Source: Planococcus maritimus (GTDB taxonomy: Bacteria; Bacillota; Bacilli; Bacillales_A; Planococcaceae). Taken from it: a stretch of 64,000 nucleotides of DNA. Where the stretch lies: NCBI RefSeq assembly GCF_001592825.1, contig NZ_LTZG01000011.1:186001-250000 (forward strand). The letters are read 5' to 3'. This document shows positions 1 through 8,887 of this stretch, piece by piece; position 1 is the first letter of the stretch; each line of letters opens with the position of its first letter. The translations under genes were made by a program, and so were the position numbers. The notes beneath the pieces are model-generated. The model had not been told where the DNA came from, did not search any database, and saw only the letters and a list, made by a program, of their open reading frames with translations.

Positions 1-146
1 CGCCTGTTTGGAAAAGACTATGCGACGGTTGCCACCTAGACCGCGATACACTCGATTTAGTGAACCGGTCGCCGCTCGAGATTCTCAAAGTCGACTCTTA
101 TTATGGGGGGTTGTTTTTGACCATCGAAAGCCAAAAACCTTTCTAG
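1..146 (+). other. Left-edge gene end, frame ambiguous
   Basis: The window starts in or beside a + strand gene that I cannot identify. The third frame is open from the edge to TAG at 144-146, and its last ~35 residues (ending LTIESQKPF) look protein-like. The first frame is open to TAG at 37-39 (ending DYATVAT) and is also possible. Neither shows a domain. The hairpin at 221-255 would terminate either one. Confidence 0.3.
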
Positions 147-220
147 ATTGAATGTTGGATATAGAAAAGGTTCTCTCTTTTATAGTTGAGAGCGAAATGT
201 GGACTTCTTCAACACTCTGA

Positions 221-255
221 AAAGCCCCTGTGCATGATGCACAGGGGCTTTTTTT
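221..255. terminator. Bidirectional terminator hairpin
   Basis: A 15-bp perfect inverted repeat (arms 221-235 and 237-251 around one base) is followed by a T run on the + strand. It lies just past the stop of the ABC transporter gene on the - strand, so it can serve both directions. Its arms contain CCCTGTGCA and TGCACAGGG, the core of the dispersed repeat found throughout this window. Confidence 0.85.
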
Positions 256-259
256 AAAA

Positions 260-2086
260 TTAGATGGCCACTTTTGCCGAAAACTGGCTGCGGTACAAAT
301 CCGCGTAAAACCCGTCTTCGTCAAGCAGCTGTTGATGCGTGCCTTGTTCAATAACTTTCCCTTGATCCATCACGAGGATCAAATCGGCATGCTTGATCGT
401 CGACAACCGGTGCGCAATGACAAAGCTCGTACGCCCAGCCATTAAACGGTTCATTGCCTGCTGGATCAAGATTTCTGTCCGCGTATCCACACTGGATGTC
501 GCTTCATCCAGAATCATGATCGGTGGATCGGCGAGAATTGCGCGGGCAATGGTCAATAATTGCTTTTGCCCTTGTGAAATATTCGATACTTCCTGATTCA
601 GCACCGTGTCGTAGCCATCCGGCAAAGTTCGGATAAAATGATCGGCGTGCGCCGCTTTAGCCGCTGCCTGGATTTCCTCTTCAGAAGCCCCGATCTTGCC
701 ATAGCTGATATTGTTGCGAATTGTACCGTTAAAAAGCCATGTATCTTGTAATACCATGCCGAAATTATGGCGCAGCTCACGGCGCGACATCTCCCGCGAG
801 TCCAGGCCGTCTATGGTGATGCGGCCGCCTTTTAATTCGTAGAAACGCATCAATAAATTGATCAATGTCGTCTTGCCGGCACCCGTCGGACCGACAATTG
901 CCACCGTTTGCCCTGGCTGGACGTCAATATTCATCCCTTCAATCAACAAACTGTCGTCATAACCGAAGTCGACATCCTCGAATGCCACGGCACCTTTTGC
1001 CCGCGCCAATTCGGATGTGGCGACTTCTTCGACCTCTTCTTTCTCGTCCAATAATTCAAACACGCGTTCCGCCGCCGCCACTGTCGACTGGATAATATTG
1101 GCGATATTCGCCGTCTGGGTAATCGGTTGGGTGAATTGCTTGGAATAGGTGATGAATGCCTGGATGTCCCCAATCGAAATAGCACGCTGGATAACCAGCA
1201 CACCGCCGACGATGCTGATCAACACATAGCTCAAATTCCCAATCAAGCTCATCATCGGCATGATAATACCGGAGATGAATTGCGCTTTGCGCCCGGCGTC
1301 ATAGAGTTCAGCGTTGACCGCATCGAATTGCTCGTTCGATTTGGCTTCATGGCCGAACGCTTTGACGACTTGGTGGCCGGTATACATTTCCTCGACATGG
1401 CCATTGAGTCGGCCGAGATTTTTTTGCTGGCTGCTGAAGTATTTCTGCGACCGTTTCAAAATCGGCCCGATGACAAACAGCGACAATGGCAAAGACACGA
1501 CCGCGATCAAGGTCAATAACGGGCTGATCGTCAGCATCATAGCCAGAATCCCGACAAGCGTCACGATCGAAGTGATAAATTGCGTCAAGCTTTGCTGCAA
1601 GGTGCTGCCGATCGTGTCGATGTCATTGGTCATGCGGCTCAAGGTTTCGCCATTCGGACGGCCGTCAAAATACTCAAGCGGCAATTTCTCCAGCTTTTTA
1701 TTGACGTCTTGGCGCAAATCATAGACGGTATCTTGTGCTACGGTCGACATCATGTATTGCTGGAGGTAGCTGAACAAGCTACTGAATACATAAAGCCCAG
1801 CGAGCACGCTAAGAATTTGCCCAATCACGCCGAAGTCGATGCCGCCACCCGGTACGCCTTGCAATTGGCCATAGGCACCTTCGAATAATTCTGTGATGGC
1901 CATCCCCATAATTTTCGGTCCGACGATGGCGAAGACCGTACTGAGAATTGCGACGACGAAGACCGCCGCTAGTTTTTTCCAGCGCGGCTTTAAATAAGAG
2001 ACAAGACGGCGGAATGTGCCTTTAAAATCTTTCGCTTTTTCCACCGGCATACTGGCTCCGGGGCGTGGAGGTCCCATTTGGCTCAT
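260..2086 (-). CDS. ABC exporter half-transporter, catalytic partner (YfiC-like)
   Basis: This is a 608-residue type IV ABC half-transporter: six membrane helices (about residues 30-330), then an ATPase domain. Walker A is GPTGAGKTT near 402 and Walker B ends in a normal catalytic glutamate (MILDEATSSVD, ~525). The H-loop AHRLST (~558) is intact, but the signature motif is degenerate (ISQGQ, ~502). The defect complements the one in the upstream partner, so the two should form a heterodimeric exporter with one degenerate and one working ATP site, as in YfiBC, BmrCD or TM287/288. Its start overlaps the partner's stop by 4 bp (ATGA), giving translational coupling. The substrate cannot be read from sequence; a multidrug or lipid-like compound is an inference. 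Confidence 0.93.
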   Translation of the reverse strand: MSQMGPPRPGASMPVEKAKDFKGTFRRLVSYLKPRWKKLAAVFVVAILSTVFAIVGPKIMGMAITELFEGAYGQLQGVPGGGIDFGVIGQILSVLAGLYVFSSLFSYLQQYMMSTVAQDTVYDLRQDVNKKLEKLPLEYFDGRPNGETLSRMTNDIDTIGSTLQQSLTQFITSIVTLVGILAMMLTISPLLTLIAVVSLPLSLFVIGPILKRSQKYFSSQQKNLGRLNGHVEEMYTGHQVVKAFGHEAKSNEQFDAVNAELYDAGRKAQFISGIIMPMMSLIGNLSYVLISIVGGVLVIQRAISIGDIQAFITYSKQFTQPITQTANIANIIQSTVAAAERVFELLDEKEEVEEVATSELARAKGAVAFEDVDFGYDDSLLIEGMNIDVQPGQTVAIVGPTGAGKTTLINLLMRFYELKGGRITIDGLDSREMSRRELRHNFGMVLQDTWLFNGTIRNNISYGKIGASEEEIQAAAKAAHADHFIRTLPDGYDTVLNQEVSNISQGQKQLLTIARAILADPPIMILDEATSSVDTRTEILIQQAMNRLMAGRTSFVIAHRLSTIKHADLILVMDQGKVIEQGTHQQLLDEDGFYADLYRSQFSAKVAI

Positions 2087-3807
2087 GCGATCTCCTCCTC
2101 TGACAATTGGGATAGGGCAATTTCACGATAGACTTCGTTTGATTCCAAAAGTTCATCATGGGTCCCCATGCCGACCACTTGCCCATTTTCTAACACCAGG
2201 ATGCGGTCCGCGTCGACCACTGTACTGACGCGCTGTGCCACCAATAGCACCGTGGCGTTTTTCGTCTCGTCTTTCAACGCTTTGCGTAGCTTGGCGTCGG
2301 TTTTGTAATCAAGCGCTGAAAAACTGTCATCGAAAATGTATAAGTCTGGTTTACGAATCAAGGCGCGGGCAATCGACAAGCGCTGTTTCTGTCCGCCTGA
2401 CAAATTCGAACCCCCTTGTTCGATTTCCGCTTCGTAACCGCCGGCCATTCTGTGGATAAATTCCTCAGCTTGCGCGGTGCGCGCCGCCTGAGCCAGCTCT
2501 GCTTGACTCGCATCCTGCTTGCCGAAACGAATATTGTCGGCGATTGTTCCTGTAAACAGGACGGATTTCTGCGGCACAAATCCGATTTTCGAACGGATTT
2601 CTTGTTGGGGAGCTTCCCGAATATCAACTCCATTGACACGAATCGTGCCGCTTGTCGCTTCGTAAAAACGTGGCACCAAATTGACCAGCGTCGACTTGCC
2701 GGAACCAGTCCCGCCGATCAAGGCAGTAATTTCACCAGGCTTTGCGGTAAAGCTGATATTTGATAATGCCGGCTCAGACGCCCCTGGGTAATAAAACGAC
2801 ACATCGTCGAACTCTAAGGTGCCGCGTTCCCGGTCGGCTTTTTTTATGCCGTCATCTTGGAATGCTGGCTGCATCTCCAGGACCTCATTGATGCGTTTCG
2901 CTGACACTGCAGCTCGCGGAATCATGACGAACATAAAGGATGCCATGACAAGTGCAAACATAATCATCATGACGTATTGAATAAACGCCATTAAATCCCC
3001 GATTTGCATAGCTCCGTTATTAATGCGAATGCCGCCAAACCAAATGACGGCAACAACAGTCATGTTCATGACCAGCATCATGACCGGCATTAAAAACGCC
3101 ATGACTTTATTGACTTTGATGGAGACATCCGCAAGCTCCCGGTTGGCTTTTTGCATCCGCGCTTTTTCTTCCGTTTCGCGGTTGAACGCGCGGATGACCC
3201 GTATGCCTGTCAGATTTTCACGCACCACCAAGTTTAAGCCGTCCAGCTGCTTCTGTACTTGCTGGAATAACGGCATGCCGTATTTCAAGATCAGCAGAAT
3301 CGACACGGCCAAAATCGGCATCGCGCCGACAATGACTAAGGATAGCTGCGCATCTTTCGAAATCGCCAGGATTAAGCCCCCCACCAACATGATAGGCGCA
3401 CTGATGACCATGCGCAGCATCATGATGACGACTTGCTGGACTTGTGTAATGTCATTTGTCGTCCGGGTAATGAGCGAGGCAGTCCCTACTTCATCAAACT
3501 CCTGCAGCGAAAATTGCCCAACGTGCTTAAAGACTTTTTGGCGCAAATCGCGGCCAAGCCCCATTGCCGCTTTGGCGGAATAATAACTGGCGAAAATGGC
3601 TGCTGCGGCACCGACTGCAGAAACCAATAGCATCCAGCCGCCGATTCTCCAAATATAAGGAATATTTCCTTGCACTACCCCATTGTCGATAATGTCAGCC
3701 ATCAACGTCGGCAAAAACAGTTCTGCCATCGACTGGCCAAACACCAAAGCAATGACACCGACAACCACCCATTTATATGGACTCAGATTTTTTAGGATTT
3801 TGAGCAT
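2083..3807 (-). CDS. ABC exporter half-transporter, degenerate-site partner (YfiB-like)
   Basis: A 574-residue membrane-plus-ATPase half-transporter in the same family as its downstream neighbour. Walker A is GGTGSGKST (~368) and the signature LSGGQ (~470) is canonical. Walker B reads YIFDDSFSALD (~493), with Asp in place of the catalytic Glu, and the H-loop His is replaced by Gln (AQRVST, ~524). These are hallmarks of the non-hydrolysing subunit of a heterodimeric exporter. The gene starts inside the end of the MarR gene (16-bp overlap) and ends in a 4-bp overlap with the second subunit, so all three are one operon. Lengths fit YfiB/YfiC of B. subtilis as I recall them. Confidence 0.93.
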   Translation of the reverse strand: MLKILKNLSPYKWVVVGVIALVFGQSMAELFLPTLMADIIDNGVVQGNIPYIWRIGGWMLLVSAVGAAAAIFASYYSAKAAMGLGRDLRQKVFKHVGQFSLQEFDEVGTASLITRTTNDITQVQQVVIMMLRMVISAPIMLVGGLILAISKDAQLSLVIVGAMPILAVSILLILKYGMPLFQQVQKQLDGLNLVVRENLTGIRVIRAFNRETEEKARMQKANRELADVSIKVNKVMAFLMPVMMLVMNMTVVAVIWFGGIRINNGAMQIGDLMAFIQYVMMIMFALVMASFMFVMIPRAAVSAKRINEVLEMQPAFQDDGIKKADRERGTLEFDDVSFYYPGASEPALSNISFTAKPGEITALIGGTGSGKSTLVNLVPRFYEATSGTIRVNGVDIREAPQQEIRSKIGFVPQKSVLFTGTIADNIRFGKQDASQAELAQAARTAQAEEFIHRMAGGYEAEIEQGGSNLSGGQKQRLSIARALIRKPDLYIFDDSFSALDYKTDAKLRKALKDETKNATVLLVAQRVSTVVDADRILVLENGQVVGMGTHDELLESNEVYREIALSQLSEEEIA

Positions 3808-4277
3808 GTTATTGCCCCCTGTCGCTTCGTCTTAGTTAAACTGGCTGAAATGTTTCGATGCGCAGCAATCAGTTCCTTGATTTGACGCTCGGTAAACTGG
3901 CTGCTCGCTGTCTTGAACAATTGATGCAAGCCTTTTTCTTGCAGATGAAGCTCCTCGGCTAGCGCAAGTCCTGAATCGCTTAGTTCGAGGCACATCTCGC
4001 GGCGGTCTTTTTCCATCGGCTTCCGAATGACATAGCCTTCCTTGGCCAATCCGTCCACCGCCTGGCTCAATGTGCTTTTCGGCAGGAAAGTCTGGGCACC
4101 TATCGATTTTTGCGTTATGTTGCTGCAGCGGAAGAGCGTCATCACAATCGAGTATTGAGGAATGGACAGTTCTTTTTCTGCCGCCGACTGTTGGATGATC
4201 CGTAGCATGTTTTTTTGTACTTCGGCAAAAGACAGCATCAATTGCATATAAGTGGTTGTTTCGTTTTCCTCTTTCAT
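3792..4277 (-). CDS. MarR-family transcriptional regulator
   Basis: A 161-residue winged-helix regulator. The centre (TLFRCSNITQKSIGAQTFLPKSTLSQAVDGLAKEGYV read in pieces) is the MarR recognition helix region, followed by a DRRE wing. I chose the ATG at 4277 because a purine-rich site (AAGGCGGGG) lies just before it. A longer TTG-initiated reading from 4307 would run through the palindrome at 4301-4314, which looks like an operator. As first gene of the operon with the two ABC subunits, it probably represses its own transcription and that of the exporter and is released by a transported compound. Ligand unknown. Confidence 0.85.
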   Translation of the reverse strand: MKEENETTTYMQLMLSFAEVQKNMLRIIQQSAAEKELSIPQYSIVMTLFRCSNITQKSIGAQTFLPKSTLSQAVDGLAKEGYVIRKPMEKDRREMCLELSDSGLALAEELHLQEKGLHQLFKTASSQFTERQIKELIAAHRNISASLTKTKRQGAITCSKS

Positions 4278-4300
4278 ATCGTGCCCCGCCTTTTTTAATC

Positions 4301-4314
4301 GTTCCAAATGGAAC
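4301..4314. promoter_or_regulatory. Palindromic MarR operator candidate
   Basis: GTTCCAAATGGAAC has perfect 6-bp arms (GTTCCA/TGGAAC) around two bases. It sits 24 bp upstream of the MarR start and directly downstream of a TACAAT -10 hexamer on the - strand (about 4321-4326), where bound repressor would block transcription of marR and the exporter genes. Confidence 0.55.
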
Positions 4315-4387
4315 TATCTATTGTATTGACTTAAAGCTACTCCGATTGCCGCAGTCCGTCAATTTTGAAGCACTGGATTTCGTTGCA

Positions 4388-4423
4388 CAAAAAAGCTCCG
4401 CCAGTTTGAACTGGCAGAGCTTT
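4388..4423 (-). terminator. Terminator of the GGDEF-EAL gene
   Basis: Read on the - strand, AAAGCTC and GCCAGTT arms fold back on AACTGGC and GAGCTTT, followed by six T. It lies 30 bp after the stop of the GGDEF-EAL gene. Confidence 0.85.
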
Positions 4424-4452
4424 GAATGGAGACATGGTCTATTCTAGATGGT

Positions 4453-7251
4453 TTATAAATGCCTGGAATCGCTGCTTGAAATAGGCGCAACGCTTTCGAC
4501 ATATGCAGCCAATTCTTCCGCCCCTAAAGGTTTGCTATAATAATACCCTTGAATGTAAAAGCAATCTTTAGCTGACAAAAACGCCAATTGCGCTTTGGTC
4601 TCCACTCCTTCTGCAATAACATCCAAGCCCAAGTTTTGCGCAAGCGTGATGATTGTGCTCGTAATGGCCGCATTGTTTTTGTCGGTTAAAATATCGACCA
4701 TAAAGGATCTGTCTATTTTCAAGGTATCGATTGGAAAGTTTTTCAAATACCCGAGTGATGAATACCCCGTGCCGAAATCATCCAAGGCGATTTTAATGCC
4801 CAGCATCTTGAGTTCCCTCATTTTGTCGAGCGTCATGTGGGTATTCCGGAAAATCTGGTTCTCGGTCAATTCGATGTGCAGAGATTCTGGATTTATCCCT
4901 GTCTGCTTTAGTACCCCTTCAATCATGGAAACCAAATCATCTTCTTCAAATTGTCGGCCGGACAAATTGACCGACACCGAAAGCTCTGTTCGGCCTTCGT
5001 CATGCCATTTTTTTAATTGAGCACATGCACATTCCAGCACCCATTTGCCGATAGGAACGATTAATCCTGTAGCTTCTGCGGTCGGGATGAACTCTACCGG
5101 GGAAATCATGCCTTTGGTTGGATGATTCCAACGAATCAATGCCTCGGCGCCAATCATGCGCTCGGTGCGGCAATCGATTTGCGGTTGGAAATGCAAGAGC
5201 AACTCGTTGTTTTCCAAGGCTTTATACAAGGCATTTTCCAAAAAGATGCTTTCCAGGTTCCGCGTGTTCATGTCGCTTCTAAAGAAATGATAAAACGTAC
5301 CTGATTTTTCTTTGGATTTATACATCGCAGCATCCGCATTTTTGATCAGTACTTCTGCCGTTTCTCCGTCTTCAGGGAACGCGCTGATGCCGATGCTCGC
5401 TTTAATATGAACTTCATTTCCTTTCAAAACGAAGGGATCTGTAAATGAATCCACTAAGCAATCCACCAAATCCATCAACTCTGCCAAGCTGTCGAATCCT
5501 GGCAGCACGACAGTGAATTCATCCCCGCCTTGTCTCGAGACAAACGCATGATCCGGCATATATTGGCTGATGCGGTCAGCGACTTTTTTCAATAAAATAT
5601 CCCCATAGCTATGGCCGAGGCTATCGTTGATGATTTTAAACCGATCCAAATCCAGATAGAGCACCGCTAACTTCTGTCCAGTCAATTTCGCTTTTTCGAT
5701 TTCCTGGTTCAAAAAATAATCCAGCAACACCCGGTTCGGCAAATCCGTTAAATGATCGTAATAGGCGAGATGGGTAATTTCCTTCTCCAGTTGCTTTCTT
5801 TTCGTAATGTCGCGGAAGGTAACGACTTCCCCGATCATCTTGCCGTCTTCTTTTACAGCAGACACGACATACTCTACCGAAAAATCGACGCCGTTCTTTT
5901 TTCGGAACTTCAGATCCTGTTTCAATGACAACGATGCCGTCGACAACACATTATCTTTATTTAATATGACGCTATAGCATTGTCCGATCAGTTCACCTTT
6001 TGCATAACCTAATGCCGCTTCTGCCGCACGATTGCAGAAAGTGATTTTCCCCTCCAAATCAAGGCCAAAAATCCCGTCTTCTACGGAACTCAAGACAAGT
6101 TCATTTTGACGTCCCAAATTCTCCAACTGACTGATCGCCTTTTGCAATTCGTCGTTTTTCACACGGATTTCTGAAGTCCTCTCGTGAATGATCATTTCCT
6201 GCTTTTCCATAAACAATAAATTGGACAGGAGCGAAGAGGTCGCTTCCGCAATCGATTGGGCCAGATGAATATGCGATTCGCTAAAGACCGGATCTGATGT
6301 ATCGAAATTTACGAGCACCATCGCCCCGAGCATTTCCCCCATCGTGACAAAAGGCAGGAACAACATTCGCTTAATGCCAAACATTTCGCAAACTTCTTGG
6401 TTTACCCGGCTGTCTTTTTCCACATCCAGAATATATAGAGGCTTCTTGGTCTTCATGACCGCTGCAAAAGCAGGATCTACCGAAGGGTCAAACTCCATCT
6501 CCTCATGCTTTTTCAGCCAATCTTCTTCCGTCCATTTGCTCTTATCACTTAAATAGGAGGGTTTCAACTTCGCACCGGCGACCGGATCGAGCAAGTGAAC
6601 GCCGATATTGTCGATGTTCAAAACTTGTCCTGTATAGTGGAGACAAATGTCCAATACCTCGGGCAAGGTTGAGCTCAACGATAGGTCCCGCGTCAAATCC
6701 AACAACATCTGCTTTTCAGCCAACAAACTTTCTTTTCGCTTCAAGTTTTTGACATTCCGAATCGCGACTCCAGCCATATTGACATACGCTTCCACAGTCT
6801 GGATTTCATCTGCAGACAGATCCATCGGAATCCCGTAGTCAAACAAGAACACCAACCCAAATAATTCGCCCTCGTAAGAAATCGGGAGCGCCAATAAAGA
6901 CTTGATGCCAAATCCCGCGACAGCCCGCGGATCGGGGCGCCCATCAGTTGACGTGTCTGGGATGTAGATGGTCTGTTGCGTTTCGATAACCTCTTTTGCT
7001 AGTAAATCATAATCCGTATCCACGACATGCATATCGAGCGTCATGCCGTTGATGACTTCCGGTTTCCCTACATATCCCCGGAATTTGCCATCTTCTTGCG
7101 GTAAGTAAATGCCGACAGAATCGCAACGCATTACTTCCTCGGAAATTGCCGTGACCACATGCTCCAGCAAGGGGCGCAACTCCAAGTTGGTGTTAATTAA
7201 TTTGGTAATGTGGGCTAAGCGCGAATACCTTGTTTGATTTTTTCCCATCAT
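4453..7251 (-). CDS. GAF-GAF-PAS-GGDEF-EAL cyclic-di-GMP signalling protein
   Basis: A 932-residue cytoplasmic protein with no membrane segment. Domain order: GAF (~18-165), GAF (~190-345), a charged coiled-coil linker, PAS (~375-490), GGDEF (~505-660), EAL (~685-930). The cyclase motif is an intact GGDEF (SRQGGDEF, ~575) with no RxxD inhibitory site just before it. The EAL domain keeps EALIRW (~702), [15 protein letters not shown] and KIDRSF, so both synthesis and breakdown of c-di-GMP look possible. Two GAFs and a PAS suggest a soluble small-molecule or redox signal. The start has GGAGG 8 bp upstream. The gene is flanked by terminators and appears monocistronic. Confidence 0.93.
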   Translation of the reverse strand: MMGKNQTRYSRLAHITKLINTNLELRPLLEHVVTAISEEVMRCDSVGIYLPQEDGKFRGYVGKPEVINGMTLDMHVVDTDYDLLAKEVIETQQTIYIPDTSTDGRPDPRAVAGFGIKSLLALPISYEGELFGLVFLFDYGIPMDLSADEIQTVEAYVNMAGVAIRNVKNLKRKESLLAEKQMLLDLTRDLSLSSTLPEVLDICLHYTGQVLNIDNIGVHLLDPVAGAKLKPSYLSDKSKWTEEDWLKKHEEMEFDPSVDPAFAAVMKTKKPLYILDVEKDSRVNQEVCEMFGIKRMLFLPFVTMGEMLGAMVLVNFDTSDPVFSESHIHLAQSIAEATSSLLSNLLFMEKQEMIIHERTSEIRVKNDELQKAISQLENLGRQNELVLSSVEDGIFGLDLEGKITFCNRAAEAALGYAKGELIGQCYSVILNKDNVLSTASLSLKQDLKFRKKNGVDFSVEYVVSAVKEDGKMIGEVVTFRDITKRKQLEKEITHLAYYDHLTDLPNRVLLDYFLNQEIEKAKLTGQKLAVLYLDLDRFKIINDSLGHSYGDILLKKVADRISQYMPDHAFVSRQGGDEFTVVLPGFDSLAELMDLVDCLVDSFTDPFVLKGNEVHIKASIGISAFPEDGETAEVLIKNADAAMYKSKEKSGTFYHFFRSDMNTRNLESIFLENALYKALENNELLLHFQPQIDCRTERMIGAEALIRWNHPTKGMISPVEFIPTAEATGLIVPIGKWVLECACAQLKKWHDEGRTELSVSVNLSGRQFEEDDLVSMIEGVLKQTGINPESLHIELTENQIFRNTHMTLDKMRELKMLGIKIALDDFGTGYSSLGYLKNFPIDTLKIDRSFMVDILTDKNNAAITSTIITLAQNLGLDVIAEGVETKAQLAFLSAKDCFYIQGYYYSKPLGAEELAAYVESVAPISSSDSRHL

Positions 7252-7536
7252 ATATACCGACCTCCAATAACTGGCTCATTGCTCCAGCACTTAAAACAAA
7301 CAAGAGCTTTTTTCACACGATATTTGTGCCATTTCATTTAAGCTGGCATAGATTACTACTATATTACCTCAAAATCCACTAGCTAAAATAGTTACTTTTA
7401 CCTTTTATTTCACCATTCACTAACAAAAGCACTTGTATATCCCTTGTGCTTTTATTTTTTAACAACTTTAACCTATTAGCTATGTAAAATTAATCGCAAA
7501 TATTCCAAAACTATCATATTCACGCATACAATGGTC
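7252..7536. other. AT-rich 5' region of the GGDEF-EAL gene with one hairpin
   Basis: No gene is visible. A hairpin with AAAAGCAC/GTGCTTTT arms (7425-7432 and 7446-7453) is followed by ATTTTTT on the + strand. It would be a good + strand terminator, but no + strand gene lies upstream, so it may end an unannotated short transcript. Confidence 0.4.
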
Positions 7537-7586
7537 GAAAAAAACAAGCCCTCTGCATTTGCCTGTATGGCAATCGCAAAGAGCTT
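7537..7586 (-). terminator. Terminator of the exported-protein gene
   Basis: Read on the - strand, an imperfect stem (AAGCTCT...TTGCC paired with GGCAA...AGGGCTT) is followed by TTTTTTT, 17 bp after the stop of the exported-protein gene. Confidence 0.7.
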
Positions 7587-7603
7587 AAATAGGTTAAAAG
7601 TCA

Positions 7604-8500
7604 TTAACGAGATGCTACTTCCGCAATAAAGCCTAGCAAAATGCCGATAACTTGTCCTTTAAATGCATCTGGTACAGACTCACCTGTTGGATTTCGATAA
7701 TAAAGTCGATCATTTTCCTCTTGATAGACAAAACCGATTGCAGTCAACTTGACAATCAATTCTTCAGGCAAGGCTTTTGTGCCGGTCAATCCCTCAAGAT
7801 AAGGGCCTGCATAGACGAACACATCCACATCATCAAGACTTGATTCCAAAAGAACCAAATCCTGTTCTCCCTTTACAATCCATTGCCCTTTGGAATTGAT
7901 GGCAAGCTGTTTGCCTTGCAAGCTTGAAATTCCCATTAAATTAACGCCGAAGATTTGATTGACCAATAAACTCAATTGCGCTCCCGTTAGAGCATAATTC
8001 GATTGTTTGATATAGCGGTCCATGACTTCATTTTTCGGCATGTTCATGATGAACTCGTCTTTTTTGGTTGAAGTGGGATCTTGCTTCAAAGATAGGCGCA
8101 AAGTTTCCATGACAGGCGCCGGATAAATCGCCAGTTTGCTGCCATAGTCATTTTTTGAGACGAGGTCTAAATCAATATCAAAAACTTCCTCGACTGCGCA
8201 CCGAACTTCCTTGCCTTTTACCTTTTTGCCAAACGAAGCCAAGTAATATTCCCACACTTTGATTTTTGGCAACTGGTTAATAACCGATATTGCATCATAG
8301 GAATCTGCATCCATCCCCATGGTTTCGCTAACCGCCTTTATCACTTTTTTGGAATAGTTAGCTTCTTGCAGATCTTGGACTTCGTAAACTTGTGAATGCT
8401 CTACTGCTGTGGTCTCATTTGCTAGAACACCACTGCTTGCCCCCGTCAATGCCATGATGGCCATCAAAGTATAAATCATCATTTTTTTAACATGATTCAT
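7604..8500 (-). CDS. Exported protein of unknown function
   Basis: A 298-residue protein I do not recognise. It starts with a basic n-region, a hydrophobic core (MIYTLMAIMALTGASSG) and a plausible signal peptidase I site after VLA, so it should be secreted or wall-associated. The mature part is rich in charged residues and has no lipobox or cysteine cluster. I chose the ATG at 8500: the GGGGGAGA site lies about 8 bp before it but touches the alternative ATG at 8506. It has its own terminator and no operon partner. Confidence 0.7.
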   Translation of the reverse strand: MNHVKKMMIYTLMAIMALTGASSGVLANETTAVEHSQVYEVQDLQEANYSKKVIKAVSETMGMDADSYDAISVINQLPKIKVWEYYLASFGKKVKGKEVRCAVEEVFDIDLDLVSKNDYGSKLAIYPAPVMETLRLSLKQDPTSTKKDEFIMNMPKNEVMDRYIKQSNYALTGAQLSLLVNQIFGVNLMGISSLQGKQLAINSKGQWIVKGEQDLVLLESSLDDVDVFVYAGPYLEGLTGTKALPEELIVKLTAIGFVYQEENDRLYYRNPTGESVPDAFKGQVIGILLGFIAEVASR

Positions 8501-8732
8501 TAACATTCTCCCCCTTTTAGCCTGTCGATTTTCGAAAACATTTAATAACGTTAGATAACCCTCAGGACGTTAAAGCTTATCGTAGTTATTTTATCATGAT
8601 TCCTTCGAAATATGCATGCTAATAGGACTCATTTTATTGAAAATTACGGATTTTTTTACCAATCATGCGCAACAGGTCATGGAGAAAATCCTCAATCTCA
8701 GCTAAACCTTAAAAAAACCATTTATGTGGTGT

Positions 8733-8819
8733 AATTGTGTAGTGCACAGGGACATTTTCGATTTCCCTGTCACTAATGACGCGATTTACGCCGCTCGAAT
8801 TGTGTGGTGCACAGGGACA
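8733..8819 (+). repeat. Paired dispersed repeat, two direct units, 65-bp period
   Basis: Units at 8733-8754 and 8798-8819, each AATTGTGT, two variable bases, GCACAGGGACA. They lie in the divergent region between the exported-protein gene and adenine deaminase. The rest of 8501-8887 shows no gene, and no purine-riboswitch-like structure is seen before the deaminase. Confidence 0.9.
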
Positions 8820-8887
8820 TTACACTGTAGAATAGAGCAAAACTATATCCAATCCCCACTCAATCAAACAAAGGAGCGTGCTGCCCC

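Noticed and set aside
85-351. 88-codon frame on the - strand at the left edge
   Set aside because: It runs across the terminator and into the ABC transporter gene in another frame; composition is not protein-like.
7425-7460. Small RNA gene before the GGDEF-EAL gene
   Set aside because: There is a terminator-like hairpin but no convincing promoter or conserved structure; noted only as a region feature.
8820-8887. Purine riboswitch before adenine deaminase
   Set aside because: The 68 bp before the gene has neither the conserved junction sequences nor a three-way fold.
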